A stretch of 22,797 bases of DNA from a virus. Under the pieces are notes generated by a model that saw only the letters and a program-made list of their open reading frames with translations, searched no databases and was not told the origin of the DNA. Of the stretch, positions 6,040 to 12,157 are shown piece by piece (position 1 is the stretch's first letter; every line of letters starts with the position of its first letter). Both the position numbers and the translations under genes were made by a program. The stretch is from positions 1-22,797 of IMG/VR virus record IMGVR_UViG_3300020733_000083. One strand, given 5' to 3'.

Positions 6040-6717
6040 TTAAACAGCAGCACGACGGCGGCGTGTTGGCGCAGTCTCAGCAGGTGCTTCAGCTTCAGTT
6101 GCAGGTTCAGGCGCATCACCACCTTCGGCCTCAGCAGCTGGCGCAGCTTCTTCGGTCATACCCATCCAGCCCACGATTTCAAACACGGGTGTGTAGATAC
6201 GGCCATAAGACTTGTGACTGTAGTGATCCTTTTTCAAAGACACAATGGCCACAGGCTTGCTTGGGTCTTTTTCGATCTGATCAGCAATGGCTGCGCCCAA
6301 AGTTTGAACAGCGCGTTTGCCGCCCACAGAAGTGGTGGTGTAGCGTGCTTCCATACCAGCGTCTTCGCCGTTGGTGCATTTCATCGACAAACCGACTTGT
6401 GATTCCCAACCCTTTTTAGCGCCTTTAGGTGCTTCATCCAGATCAGGCAATGGCTCATTGATGGCAACCATCTTCTCGCCCAAAACGTCGCCGTCACCCC
6501 AAGCAATAAAGCCGTGGATGAAGCTGAATGGGTTGATAGCCCATTGTGAATCAGATTCGATTTCGGTTTGATCAGCGCCAAAAACCCAGTGGCCTGTCTT
6601 GTCCATTTTGATGATGACGTGACCTGCGTTTTCCACTTTCATGGTACGCAAAGCGTTGGCAACATTCGCAACAGCGGGAAGACCAGCAGATTTAAAAACT
6701 GAGAGTTGATTTGACAT
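6040..6717 (-). CDS. Putative ssDNA-binding protein, 225 aa
   Basis: A 225-aa protein starting MSNQLSVFKSAG, with a folded region to about residue 182 containing H-W-V-F-G-A-D, N-P-F-S-F-I-H-G-F and a Y-G-R-I-Y-T-P stretch. The tail (about 185-225) is Ala/Glu/Pro-rich and ends R-R-R-R-A-A-V. The position between a DUF2800 nuclease and the polymerase is where many phages encode a DUF2815 ssDNA-binding protein. This sequence is not clearly DUF2815, so the function rests on synteny and on recalled similarity to equivalent phage proteins. AAGGA precedes the ATG. Confidence 0.6.
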   Translation of the reverse strand: MSNQLSVFKSAGLPAVANVANALRTMKVENAGHVIIKMDKTGHWVFGADQTEIESDSQWAINPFSFIHGFIAWGDGDVLGEKMVAINEPLPDLDEAPKGAKKGWESQVGLSMKCTNGEDAGMEARYTTTSVGGKRAVQTLGAAIADQIEKDPSKPVAIVSLKKDHYSHKSYGRIYTPVFEIVGWMGMTEEAAPAAEAEGGDAPEPATEAEAPAETAPTRRRRAAV

Positions 6718-6726
6718 TTTTTTTCC

Positions 6727-7866
6727 TTAGTTAAGTTTAGAGAGGGCAGCAGTCATTTGCTGTCCGATTTTCAATACGGCGGGGCGGGGATCGCTCTCCG
6801 ACGCCATCGTAGTGCCTGATGAAATCGCCATGACGAGATCGTCTGGCAACTCCAACTTGCGCTTTTTAAGCACCTTCTCAACTTGAGCAGGGCTTAGTAA
6901 TTCTGGTTTGCTGAAGATGTCGTCAAAGTTTAACTCCATCTTGAACAAGGCTTGCATGGTTTCATCTTTGTTCAACTTCCATTGGCGCGTAGCGCGTTTG
7001 GAAACGAGCTTGAATCCGGGCACAGGTGCACCTGAGTCAAGGATCTGATGCGCCAGCGCGCGCACGTCCTTGATCCAATCTTCTAGCGCGTCTGCCACAA
7101 CAAGGTACTCAGATAACTTGGTCTTGTCGATTGCTTGAATGGCAATCTTTTGCACGCGCTCGACTTCGCCTGTCTTCAAAGGGCAAGTGGGTTTGGCCGC
7201 GCACCAACGGCAGTGCGATCCATCTTTTATGGGCGCATCAGGCGTTTGCGCCAGCTTCACAGCGCGCGCCAATTCGACCTCAAATTGTTTGATGCGCTCT
7301 ACACTTGTTGTCCAGCGCTTAACTTCTGGCGGTTGAACGATGATGATCTCTACCTCATCGATGTCTTCAAACGCCCATTGCACAGCTGGCGTGCGCATGG
7401 CAGCGCCTGCGTAGAACAAACCTTGGTCGTTTTCTTCAGCCTCAACGACAACGCCGTCGCCAAATTTCCAATCGAGAATGACAGCCTTGCGACCCAGTTT
7501 GCCGATAACGTCAGCTGAACCAAACGCGCCGGGAATGAAGTCGCCGAAGTTCACGTAGTTCTCAACGACCAAATCCATCTGGCAATCTGGATCGATCTCG
7601 TCCAAGGCTTTGAGCGCAGGCACAAGTTTTTCTTCAAAAAGCTCTTCTGTCAGCTCAATGCCTTCGTGCTTGCGCCCAATGACTGAACGTGGTTCTAAGT
7701 CCTTGCCCAAAATGTCAGCGATGGCATCATGCAGCAGGGTGCCACGATCTGCATGTTCGCTTGAGGGCTTGGGCGGCATCTTGGCGCACAACGCCACAGA
7801 GCCGGGACAGTTGATGACTCGTTTAGCGGTTGAACCGCCGACGATGGATGAGTGAAGTGAGGCCAT
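6727..7866 (-). CDS. DUF2800 Cas4/RecB-like PD-(D/E)XK nuclease, 379 aa
   Basis: Nuclease of the RecB/Cas4 superfamily (DUF2800). Visible motifs are R-G-T-L-L-H46, G-S-A-D119 (motif I), V-I-L-D132-W-K134 (the D-x-K core) and Q148-G-L-F-Y152. C20 in V-I-N-C-P, together with C219, C222 and C228 (spacing CxxCx5C), matches the four-Cys arrangement that holds a 4Fe-4S cluster in Cas4 and AddB-type nucleases. Its ATG overlaps the previous stop (TAATG). It probably processes DNA ends during phage replication or recombination. The family is clear; biochemical activity is inferred. Confidence 0.88.
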   Translation of the reverse strand: MASLHSSIVGGSTAKRVINCPGSVALCAKMPPKPSSEHADRGTLLHDAIADILGKDLEPRSVIGRKHEGIELTEELFEEKLVPALKALDEIDPDCQMDLVVENYVNFGDFIPGAFGSADVIGKLGRKAVILDWKFGDGVVVEAEENDQGLFYAGAAMRTPAVQWAFEDIDEVEIIIVQPPEVKRWTTSVERIKQFEVELARAVKLAQTPDAPIKDGSHCRWCAAKPTCPLKTGEVERVQKIAIQAIDKTKLSEYLVVADALEDWIKDVRALAHQILDSGAPVPGFKLVSKRATRQWKLNKDETMQALFKMELNFDDIFSKPELLSPAQVEKVLKKRKLELPDDLVMAISSGTTMASESDPRPAVLKIGQQMTAALSKLN

Positions 7867-8102
7867 TAGTTTTTCCCTGTTAATTCAGCATAAAGACGGT
7901 TGCAATCTTTTTCGGTGTTCATCACCATGCTCATGCAGTCTTCCATAAACAATTGTTTGTGTTCATCGACAGGCGGTTTTTCTTCGATGATGATTTCTTC
8001 GCGCGGTTGTTCTTTCGGTGCAGGCGTTGCCGATGTGACATAAACCACAAACAAAAAGAAACAAACAATGCTGGCGCAGACGTTTTTGATGAAGTCAAGC
8101 AT
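7866..8102 (-). CDS. Small membrane or exported protein, 78 aa
   Basis: Starts MLDFIKNVCASIVCFFLF, with one hydrophobic segment at about residues 7-25 followed by a Pro/Glu-rich linker and a C-terminal helix with two Cys residues. T-S-A after the hydrophobic segment could be a signal-peptidase site, so the protein may be either anchored or exported. The start at 8102 has GAGG seven bases upstream; the frame extends further but would overlap the lipoprotein gene. It sits directly after that gene in the first part of the leftward transcript. Confidence 0.75.
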   Translation of the reverse strand: MLDFIKNVCASIVCFFLFVVYVTSATPAPKEQPREEIIIEEKPPVDEHKQLFMEDCMSMVMNTEKDCNRLYAELTGKN

Positions 8103-8110
8103 GTTGCACC

Positions 8111-8356
8111 TCAATATCTGTAGGTTTCGCATTGAACGTCGATAGGCGTTTGGATACGCCCAAAATCGCTGGGCTGAAACACATACCGCACAACAGGCTT
8201 GAGTTTGGCATCGGTGCATTGCTTGGATGCCTCGATGACTTGATCGCGGGACATACCTTCGATCTTTTTGACGCTGGATAACGGCACGGGCGCGTTGGCC
8301 AACATTGCGCATCCAGACAGCCCTGAGAGCAGGGCAATGAGAAGAGCTGATTTCAT
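8111..8356 (-). CDS. Small lipoprotein, 81 aa, first gene of the leftward operon
   Basis: Starts MKSALLIALLSGLSGC: a short basic N-terminus, hydrophobic core and a lipobox L-S-G-C16, so the mature form would be a lipidated protein of about 66 residues. Two further Cys residues (about 47 and 76) could form a periplasmic disulfide. AAAGGA precedes the ATG at 8356. The frame extends to 8401 but that would cross the promoter. Being the first gene after the divergent promoter of the replication operon is odd for an envelope protein and suggests an early function such as superinfection exclusion; that is inference. Confidence 0.8.
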   Translation of the reverse strand: MKSALLIALLSGLSGCAMLANAPVPLSSVKKIEGMSRDQVIEASKQCTDAKLKPVVRYVFQPSDFGRIQTPIDVQCETYRY

Positions 8357-8389
8357 TTGAGAGTCCTTTACTTGAATGTTTGAACCCTC

Positions 8390-8418
8390 ACTATAGCACA
8401 AAAATTTATTTGTGCTAA
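8390..8418 (-). promoter_or_regulatory. Leftward promoter of the replication operon
   Basis: On the minus strand a -35 TTAGCA (8418..8413), a 17-base spacer, and an extended -10 TGC-TATAGT (hexamer 8395..8390). It would start RNA near 8383, about 27 bases before the lipoprotein gene at 8356. The -35 and the TGC part of the -10 are the two arms of a 9-bp palindrome shared with the opposite promoter. Confidence 0.65.
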
Positions 8419-8421
8419 ACT
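8393..8421 (+). promoter_or_regulatory. Rightward promoter, probably giving a leaderless mRNA
   Basis: On the plus strand ATAGCA (8393-8398), a 17-base spacer and an extended -10 TGC-TAAACT (hexamer 8416-8421). The expected start of RNA, about seven bases later, falls at or next to the ATG at 8429, and no Shine-Dalgarno sequence is present. It overlaps the leftward promoter almost completely. Confidence 0.55.
8394..8417. repeat. Palindrome between divergent operons
   Basis: TAGCACAAA (8394-8402) and TTTGTGCTA (8409-8417) are perfect 9-bp arms separated by AATTTA. Each arm provides the -35 of one promoter and the extended -10 start of the other. The same TTGTGCTA string is present at the -10 of the promoter at 1551-1586. 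Confidence 0.75.
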
Positions 8422-8428
8422 TTCTGAC

Positions 8429-8713
8429 ATGATTGAAAAAGAAGTCGAAAATTATTTTGTTTGGAAAGTCGCCATGTTAGGCGGTAAGTCCTACAAATTT
8501 AAATCACCCAACCAGCGCGGCGTGTCTGATCAGGTTGCCTGCATGGTAAACGGCCATACGTGGTTTGTCGAACTTAAACGACCCAAAGGCGGCAAGCTGT
8601 CTGAATTACAAAAGCTGTTTGCAAGAAACATGCTGGGGTTGAATCAGAAGTATGCGCTGTTGAATACCAAGGAACAAATTGATGAGTGGGCAAAACAGTT
8701 TGAAATTGCGTGA
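8429..8713 (+). CDS. VRR-NUC domain nuclease, 94 aa
   Basis: A stand-alone virus-type replication-repair nuclease of the PD-(D/E)XK superfamily. The core is G-V-S-D34 followed by F-V-E48-L-K50, then S-E-L-Q61. At 94 aa it has the usual size of minimal phage VRR-NUC proteins, which are known to act as structure-specific (Holliday-junction-type) nucleases. It is the first gene of the rightward operon and overlaps the helicase start by 32 bases. The ATG has no Shine-Dalgarno sequence and lies right at the predicted RNA start. Confidence 0.9.
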   Translation: MIEKEVENYFVWKVAMLGGKSYKFKSPNQRGVSDQVACMVNGHTWFVELKRPKGGKLSELQKLFARNMLGLNQKYALLNTKEQIDEWAKQFEIA

Positions 8714-10037
8714 CTACCAAGAGGTAGCCGCCGACTTCATCTTCGAGCACGACAGAGCAATGGTGCTGGCGCCTGTTGGCGCGGGCAAGACTGCTATCAC
8801 GCTTACGGCCATGCAAGACATGATCAACAGCGGCCACGTCAACGGTTGGTTGGTCTTAGCCCCAAAGCGTGTGTGTACGGATGTATGGCCTGTGGAGTTG
8901 CCCAAGTGGGCACCCAAACTGTCTATGGCTTTAGCCGTAGGCACGCCCAAACAACGTCAAGCTGCGGTGGCGTCTGACGCCCATGTGGTCGTGATCAATT
9001 ACGACAATTTGCAATGGTTGGCCGAACAAGACTTATCTAGTTTTGACGGCATTGTGTTTGACGAGCTCACACGATTGAAAAATGCGTCAGGCAAACGCTT
9101 TAAGGCGTTGCACAAAGTCATCGATCACTTCAAGATTCGCTGGGGTCTGACAGGCTCGTTTACCAGCAATGGCCTTGAAGATGTGTTCGGTCAATGCAAA
9201 ATCGTTGACACCAAGCTCTTAGGCCGAAGCAAGGGCGCGTTTCTTCAGCAATTCTTCGTGTGTATCAACCGCGACTACGGCGATTGGGCGCCCCGTCCCG
9301 GCGCGCTGGAAGGCGTCATGGCTAAGATCAAGCCTGCCACCTATGTGCTCGATGCTGGCGACTACAAAGACAAACTGCCACCCTGTCATACGGTGGAGAT
9401 GCGCTGCGACATGGAGCGCCAACACTACGAGAAAATGAAAGCTGATTTCGTTGTGGAATTTCCCGACGCGCGCGCCGTGGCTGCAAACGCTGCGGTGGTG
9501 ACAGGCAAATTGCAACAGATGGCCAGTGGATTCGTTTATGAGACAACCAAAAAACCAAACCCAGAAAAGCCCGGTAAGTTCATCGTCACTCAAAAACCTG
9601 TTTGGTTTAGTTCGCACAGGTTTGATCTTCTTGAAGACCTTTTGGAAGAGAACCAAAGAGCCAACACAATTGTCGTCTATAACTATCAAGAAGAATTGGC
9701 CGAGCTTTTACGGCGCTATTCCCATGCCGTCACCATCGACGACAACGACGCAATTGGACGTTGGAACGCTGGGCGAGTTGAGCTACTACTTATACATCCT
9801 AAGTCAGCAGGACACGGACTCAATCTACAGCATGGGGGGTGCCGAATGGTATTTTTGTCCTTGCCTTGGTCGTTGGAGCTGTACGAACAAACTGTGGGAA
9901 GACTACATCGCAGCGGTCAACGGTTCGCGGTGTGGGTCTACATTCTGCTCACTAACAAGACAGTAGATGAAAAGATTTGGGCGGCGCTCCACGATAAACG
10001 CGCCATTAGTGACATTGCAATGGAGGAACTTAGATGA
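8682..10037 (+). CDS. SNF2-type DEAD/DEAH helicase, 451 aa
   Basis: Superfamily 2 ATPase/helicase. Motif I is A-P-V-G-A-G-K-T near residue 30-37, motif II is V-F-D-E-L near 126-130, motif III region is L-T-G-S-F-T near 157-161, and motif VI is Q-T-V-G-R-L-H-R-S-G-Q near 403-413, typical of SNF2 proteins. The ATG at 8682 lies eight bases after AAGGA and inside the end of the VRR-NUC gene; a TTG one codon earlier is less likely. Phages often pair this helicase with VRR-NUC, DUF2800 and a family A polymerase. It probably remodels replication or recombination forks. Confidence 0.92.
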   Translation: MSGQNSLKLRDYQEVAADFIFEHDRAMVLAPVGAGKTAITLTAMQDMINSGHVNGWLVLAPKRVCTDVWPVELPKWAPKLSMALAVGTPKQRQAAVASDAHVVVINYDNLQWLAEQDLSSFDGIVFDELTRLKNASGKRFKALHKVIDHFKIRWGLTGSFTSNGLEDVFGQCKIVDTKLLGRSKGAFLQQFFVCINRDYGDWAPRPGALEGVMAKIKPATYVLDAGDYKDKLPPCHTVEMRCDMERQHYEKMKADFVVEFPDARAVAANAAVVTGKLQQMASGFVYETTKKPNPEKPGKFIVTQKPVWFSSHRFDLLEDLLEENQRANTIVVYNYQEELAELLRRYSHAVTIDDNDAIGRWNAGRVELLLIHPKSAGHGLNLQHGGCRMVFLSLPWSLELYEQTVGRLHRSGQRFAVWVYILLTNKTVDEKIWAALHDKRAISDIAMEELR

Positions 10038-10198
10038 CACGACTCAAAGCCTATGAGATAAAACTTAAGGCACTCAAAGCTGAATTGCGCATCCGCGCAA
10101 GGACGCTCAACTCAGCGCAGCGCAGCCACAACAGCACTGTAAAAAAATTAACCGCACTGGAGGAAAAAATTGGAAAACTTAAATTGGCGCGAACTTAA
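10034..10198 (+). CDS. Small basic coiled-coil protein, 54 aa
   Basis: A 54-aa frame starting MTRLKAYEIKLKALK, very rich in Lys, Arg, Leu and Ala with heptad-like spacing. Its ATG overlaps the helicase stop (ATGA), with GGAGGAAC upstream, and its end overlaps the start of the 64-aa gene by 29 bases. Likely a helical DNA- or protein-binding accessory. No named family recognised. Confidence 0.7.
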   Translation: MTRLKAYEIKLKALKAELRIRARTLNSAQRSHNSTVKKLTALEEKIGKLKLART

Positions 10199-10364
10199 CA
10201 GCGTGCTGACGTCAAAGACGGAAGATGAGGTGTTGGAGATGCTCAACGCCGAACGAGTGGGCGCTAAACGCCTATCTGTCTTGGAACGTTTGCACCAACG
10301 CTATAACACCCTGCGCGTAGCACGTGAACGCATTGAACTTTTAAAAGAAGCGAGGAACAAATGA
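10170..10364 (+). CDS. Conserved small phage protein, 64 aa, TTG start
   Basis: Encodes M-E-N-L-N-W-R-E-L-N and a long amphipathic helix (V-L-E-R-L-H-Q-R-Y-N) up to the end. The start is a TTG at 10170 placed six bases after a perfect GGAGG, with no ATG alternative. The pattern resembles short uncharacterised proteins of many proteobacterial phages. The end overlaps the next ATG (10361). Function unknown. Confidence 0.8.
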   Translation: MENLNWRELNSVLTSKTEDEVLEMLNAERVGAKRLSVLERLHQRYNTLRVARERIELLKEARNK

Positions 10365-10690
10365 GCAAGATTGCACAAACCCTAGCCCAACGCCAAAAGA
10401 CCCACGGCAATTTCGCTACCCATGCTGAAATAAGTCAAAAGCTAAAAGCCGTCATGTACGAGTCTGAGGGCTGGCAAGACTTACCGTATGAGCACTGCGA
10501 GGCACTTGAGATGATTGCGCACAAGATAGCTCGTATCTTGAATGGCGACCCATGTTTCATTGATAGCTGGCGAGACGTTTGCGGCTATTCTCAATTAGTT
10601 GTCAATAAATTGACAAATTTTGAAGGTGCTACAGATGTCAAAGTCACTCGTCAGATTGTAAAGAATGGTGAGTTGGTTGACGCAAAGTAG
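10361..10690 (+). CDS. DUF6378-like phage protein, 109 aa
   Basis: A 109-aa protein with Q-K-T-H-G-N-F near residue 12-18, H-A-E-I-S-Q-K-L-K, E-A-L-E-M-I-A-H-K-I-A-R, L-N-G-D-P and D-S-W-R-D-V-C-G-Y. This conserved pattern is that of the DUF6378 phage family, which has no assigned function that I can name. The ATG overlaps the stop of the preceding gene (ATGA). Its last codons contain the -35 of the putative promoter for the next gene. Confidence 0.8.
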   Translation: MSKIAQTLAQRQKTHGNFATHAEISQKLKAVMYESEGWQDLPYEHCEALEMIAHKIARILNGDPCFIDSWRDVCGYSQLVVNKLTNFEGATDVKVTRQIVKNGELVDAK

Positions 10691-10704
10691 CTTTATGATA
10701 TTAT
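10677..10704 (+). promoter_or_regulatory. Possible own promoter of the HNH-like gene
   Basis: TTGACG (10677-10682), 16 bases, then TATTAT (10699-10704) preceded by TGA, an extended -10-like context. The RNA would start at about 10711, i.e. at the ATG (10710) itself, which lacks a usable Shine-Dalgarno sequence. The sequence is locally AT-rich, so a chance match is possible. Confidence 0.4.
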
Positions 10705-10709
10705 AGGTT

Positions 10710-11258
10710 ATGACCAATAGATCAAAATGGAAAAATCCTTCGGGCACCAAGACTTATTTTGCTTGGCGCAACATGTGCAGACGTTGTCAAGATAAAAAAG
10801 ACATTGCGTGGGTTAACTATGGCGGAAGAGGAATAACTGTATGCGCCAGATGGTTGAAAAGTTACGACAATTTTTTTGCTGATATGGGTGAAGTCCCTGA
10901 CGGCAAATCTTTGGATAGGTTAGACACAAATAAAGGTTATAGCCCTAACAATTGTCGATGGGCTACAAAAGAAGAGCAATTGAATAATCAGCGACGTAAC
11001 GTGAGACTGACTCACAACGGTATGACGTTGACTGTTTCTCAATGGGCTAAGAAGCTTACATTGCGCACTGATACTTTATTTAAGCGTTTACAACGTATGC
11101 CGATAGAAAAGGCTTTGGTAAGTGGAAAATTGAGAACTTGGGTTCACGGCACAAGAGCCGGATACGAGTCACATAAGTGCAGATGCACTCTTTGTACAGA
11201 AAGCAATAATGCAAGACACAGGGCTCAACGAGCTGCCCGTAAAAGAAAGGAAAAATAA
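10710..11258 (+). CDS. HNH-like putative endonuclease with DNA-binding domain, 182 aa
   Basis: N-terminal part has C23-R-R-C26, Y-G-G-R-G-I-T-V-C-A-R-W, S-L-D-R-L-D and G-Y-S-P-N-N-C-R-W-A-T, a pattern found in phage HNH-like proteins related to mobile endonucleases. A helix-turn-helix-like segment follows (T-V-S-Q-W-A-K, T-L-F-K-R-L, about 108-127). The tail has G-T-R-A-G-Y and C-R-C-T-L-C, a possible small zinc-binding motif, and ends in a Lys/Arg-rich stretch. The gene is visibly more AT-rich than its neighbours and may be a mobile insertion. Nuclease activity is inferred; it could instead be a regulator. Confidence 0.6.
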   Translation: MTNRSKWKNPSGTKTYFAWRNMCRRCQDKKDIAWVNYGGRGITVCARWLKSYDNFFADMGEVPDGKSLDRLDTNKGYSPNNCRWATKEEQLNNQRRNVRLTHNGMTLTVSQWAKKLTLRTDTLFKRLQRMPIEKALVSGKLRTWVHGTRAGYESHKCRCTLCTESNNARHRAQRAARKRKEK

Positions 11259-11482
11259 TGGCTTTACCATCATCCCCAGCTAACGAGCACATTTGGACGC
11301 CTTCGGGCACTGATATTCAAGAGAGATGGCGCGCGCTAGGTTGGGTGCCACCTTCTGAGATCAAACAGTACCAAGACAAGTGGAGCTACTATCAGAACTT
11401 GCCTTTGCGCAAGCTCGATGATGAAGCCAAAAAGCAGTACGAACTTGTGCTCAAAAAGGCAAAGGTGGCGCGCATCAAGTAG
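11258..11482 (+). CDS. Conserved small phage protein, 74 aa
   Basis: A 74-aa protein with I-Q-E-R-W-R-A-L-G-W-V-P-P-S-E near residue 20-34 and L-P-L-R-K-L-D near 48-54. The pattern is common in short phage proteins located near replication genes, with no known function. The ATG overlaps the preceding TAA (TAATG), with AAAGGA upstream. It is the last gene of the rightward operon and overlaps the end of the convergent zinc-ribbon gene by eight bases. Confidence 0.75.
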   Translation: MALPSSPANEHIWTPSGTDIQERWRALGWVPPSEIKQYQDKWSYYQNLPLRKLDDEAKKQYELVLKKAKVARIK

Positions 11483-11693
11483 GGCGCCCAGTGATACGTC
11501 GAATGCGTTGCGTTAGCTCATAGTCTTCGCGGCAATCGATGTTACAAAATAGGCCGTTGTTCTCGACTTGCGCATTGCAACAGAGACAACGGCCTAAATG
11601 TCTGGACTGTCCGGCATTCTTACGGATATTGTCTATAGCTTGATTGCGAAATTGCTCTTCGGTTTCCGTAGCTTTGTCGAACATGTCAGTCAT
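11475..11693 (-). CDS. Zinc-ribbon protein, 72 aa
   Basis: Starts MTDMFDKATE. The C-terminal half has C-L-C-C ... F-C-N-I-D-C-R-E-D-Y, a four-Cys ribbon of the type found in small phage and TraR-like proteins, likely binding zinc. The ATG at 11693 is preferred over a TTG at 11711; the ribosome-binding site is weak (GTGGTAA). It lies after the lysozyme gene at the end of the late minus-strand operon and meets the rightward operon tail to tail. Role unknown. Confidence 0.75.
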   Translation of the reverse strand: MTDMFDKATETEEQFRNQAIDNIRKNAGQSRHLGRCLCCNAQVENNGLFCNIDCREDYELTQRIRRITGRPT

Positions 11694-11707
11694 CGCGTTA
11701 CCACGTA

Positions 11708-12157
11708 TCAAGAATTAAACAGCACGGTTTCGGCGTGGCGGCGTTTCACCAATCCGGGCAACACATGGCCGCCGCCTTTGACCCAATCGCCAAAGTGCGT
11801 AGACGCGGTGGCAAAGTCACCTTCATTGACCAGCTTCAACAAAGTGCTGTGTTGCAAATTGCCAGCGCCGCAGTTGAATGCAAAGTCAACCAAAGCGTCA
11901 AATTGGTGCTGAGTCAGCTCGACTTTGACGAGACGTTTGACAGCTGCTTCAGCGCTGCGCACGTCATGGCGCAAAAATTCTTCGGCTTGCGCGTGATCAA
12001 TGGTCATGCCGGGGTGCACATCCGCACCTGTATGTCCATAGCCGATAGTCCAAGGATCGCCGCCTGTACCGGGATCAGGATAGGCCGTCAGGCGACAGCC
12101 CTCAGAGTCCTCGGTAACGTCAAGACCAGCTTGGTCGTAATTCAAATTCTCATTCAT
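11708..12157 (-). CDS. Endolysin, GH24 lysozyme, 149 aa
   Basis: T4-type lysozyme that cleaves peptidoglycan glycan strands. The catalytic signature is intact: E19 in D-S-E-G-C, D28 in A-Y-P-D-P, then T37 in W-T-I-G-Y-G-H-T, with the G-T-G-G-D-P insertion seen in many phage lysozymes. No signal peptide or signal-anchor is present, so it would need a holin to reach the periplasm. AAGGAG lies upstream, and its ATG overlaps the Rz stop (ATGA). Its order after Rz differs from lambda, where the lysozyme precedes Rz. Confidence 0.93.
   Translation of the reverse strand: MNENLNYDQAGLDVTEDSEGCRLTAYPDPGTGGDPWTIGYGHTGADVHPGMTIDHAQAEEFLRHDVRSAEAAVKRLVKVELTQHQFDALVDFAFNCGAGNLQHSTLLKLVNEGDFATASTHFGDWVKGGGHVLPGLVKRRHAETVLFNS

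Noticed and set aside
8574-8950. Minus-strand frames opposite VRR-NUC and helicase
   Set aside because: They lie antisense to genes with clear catalytic motifs, without ribosome-binding sites.
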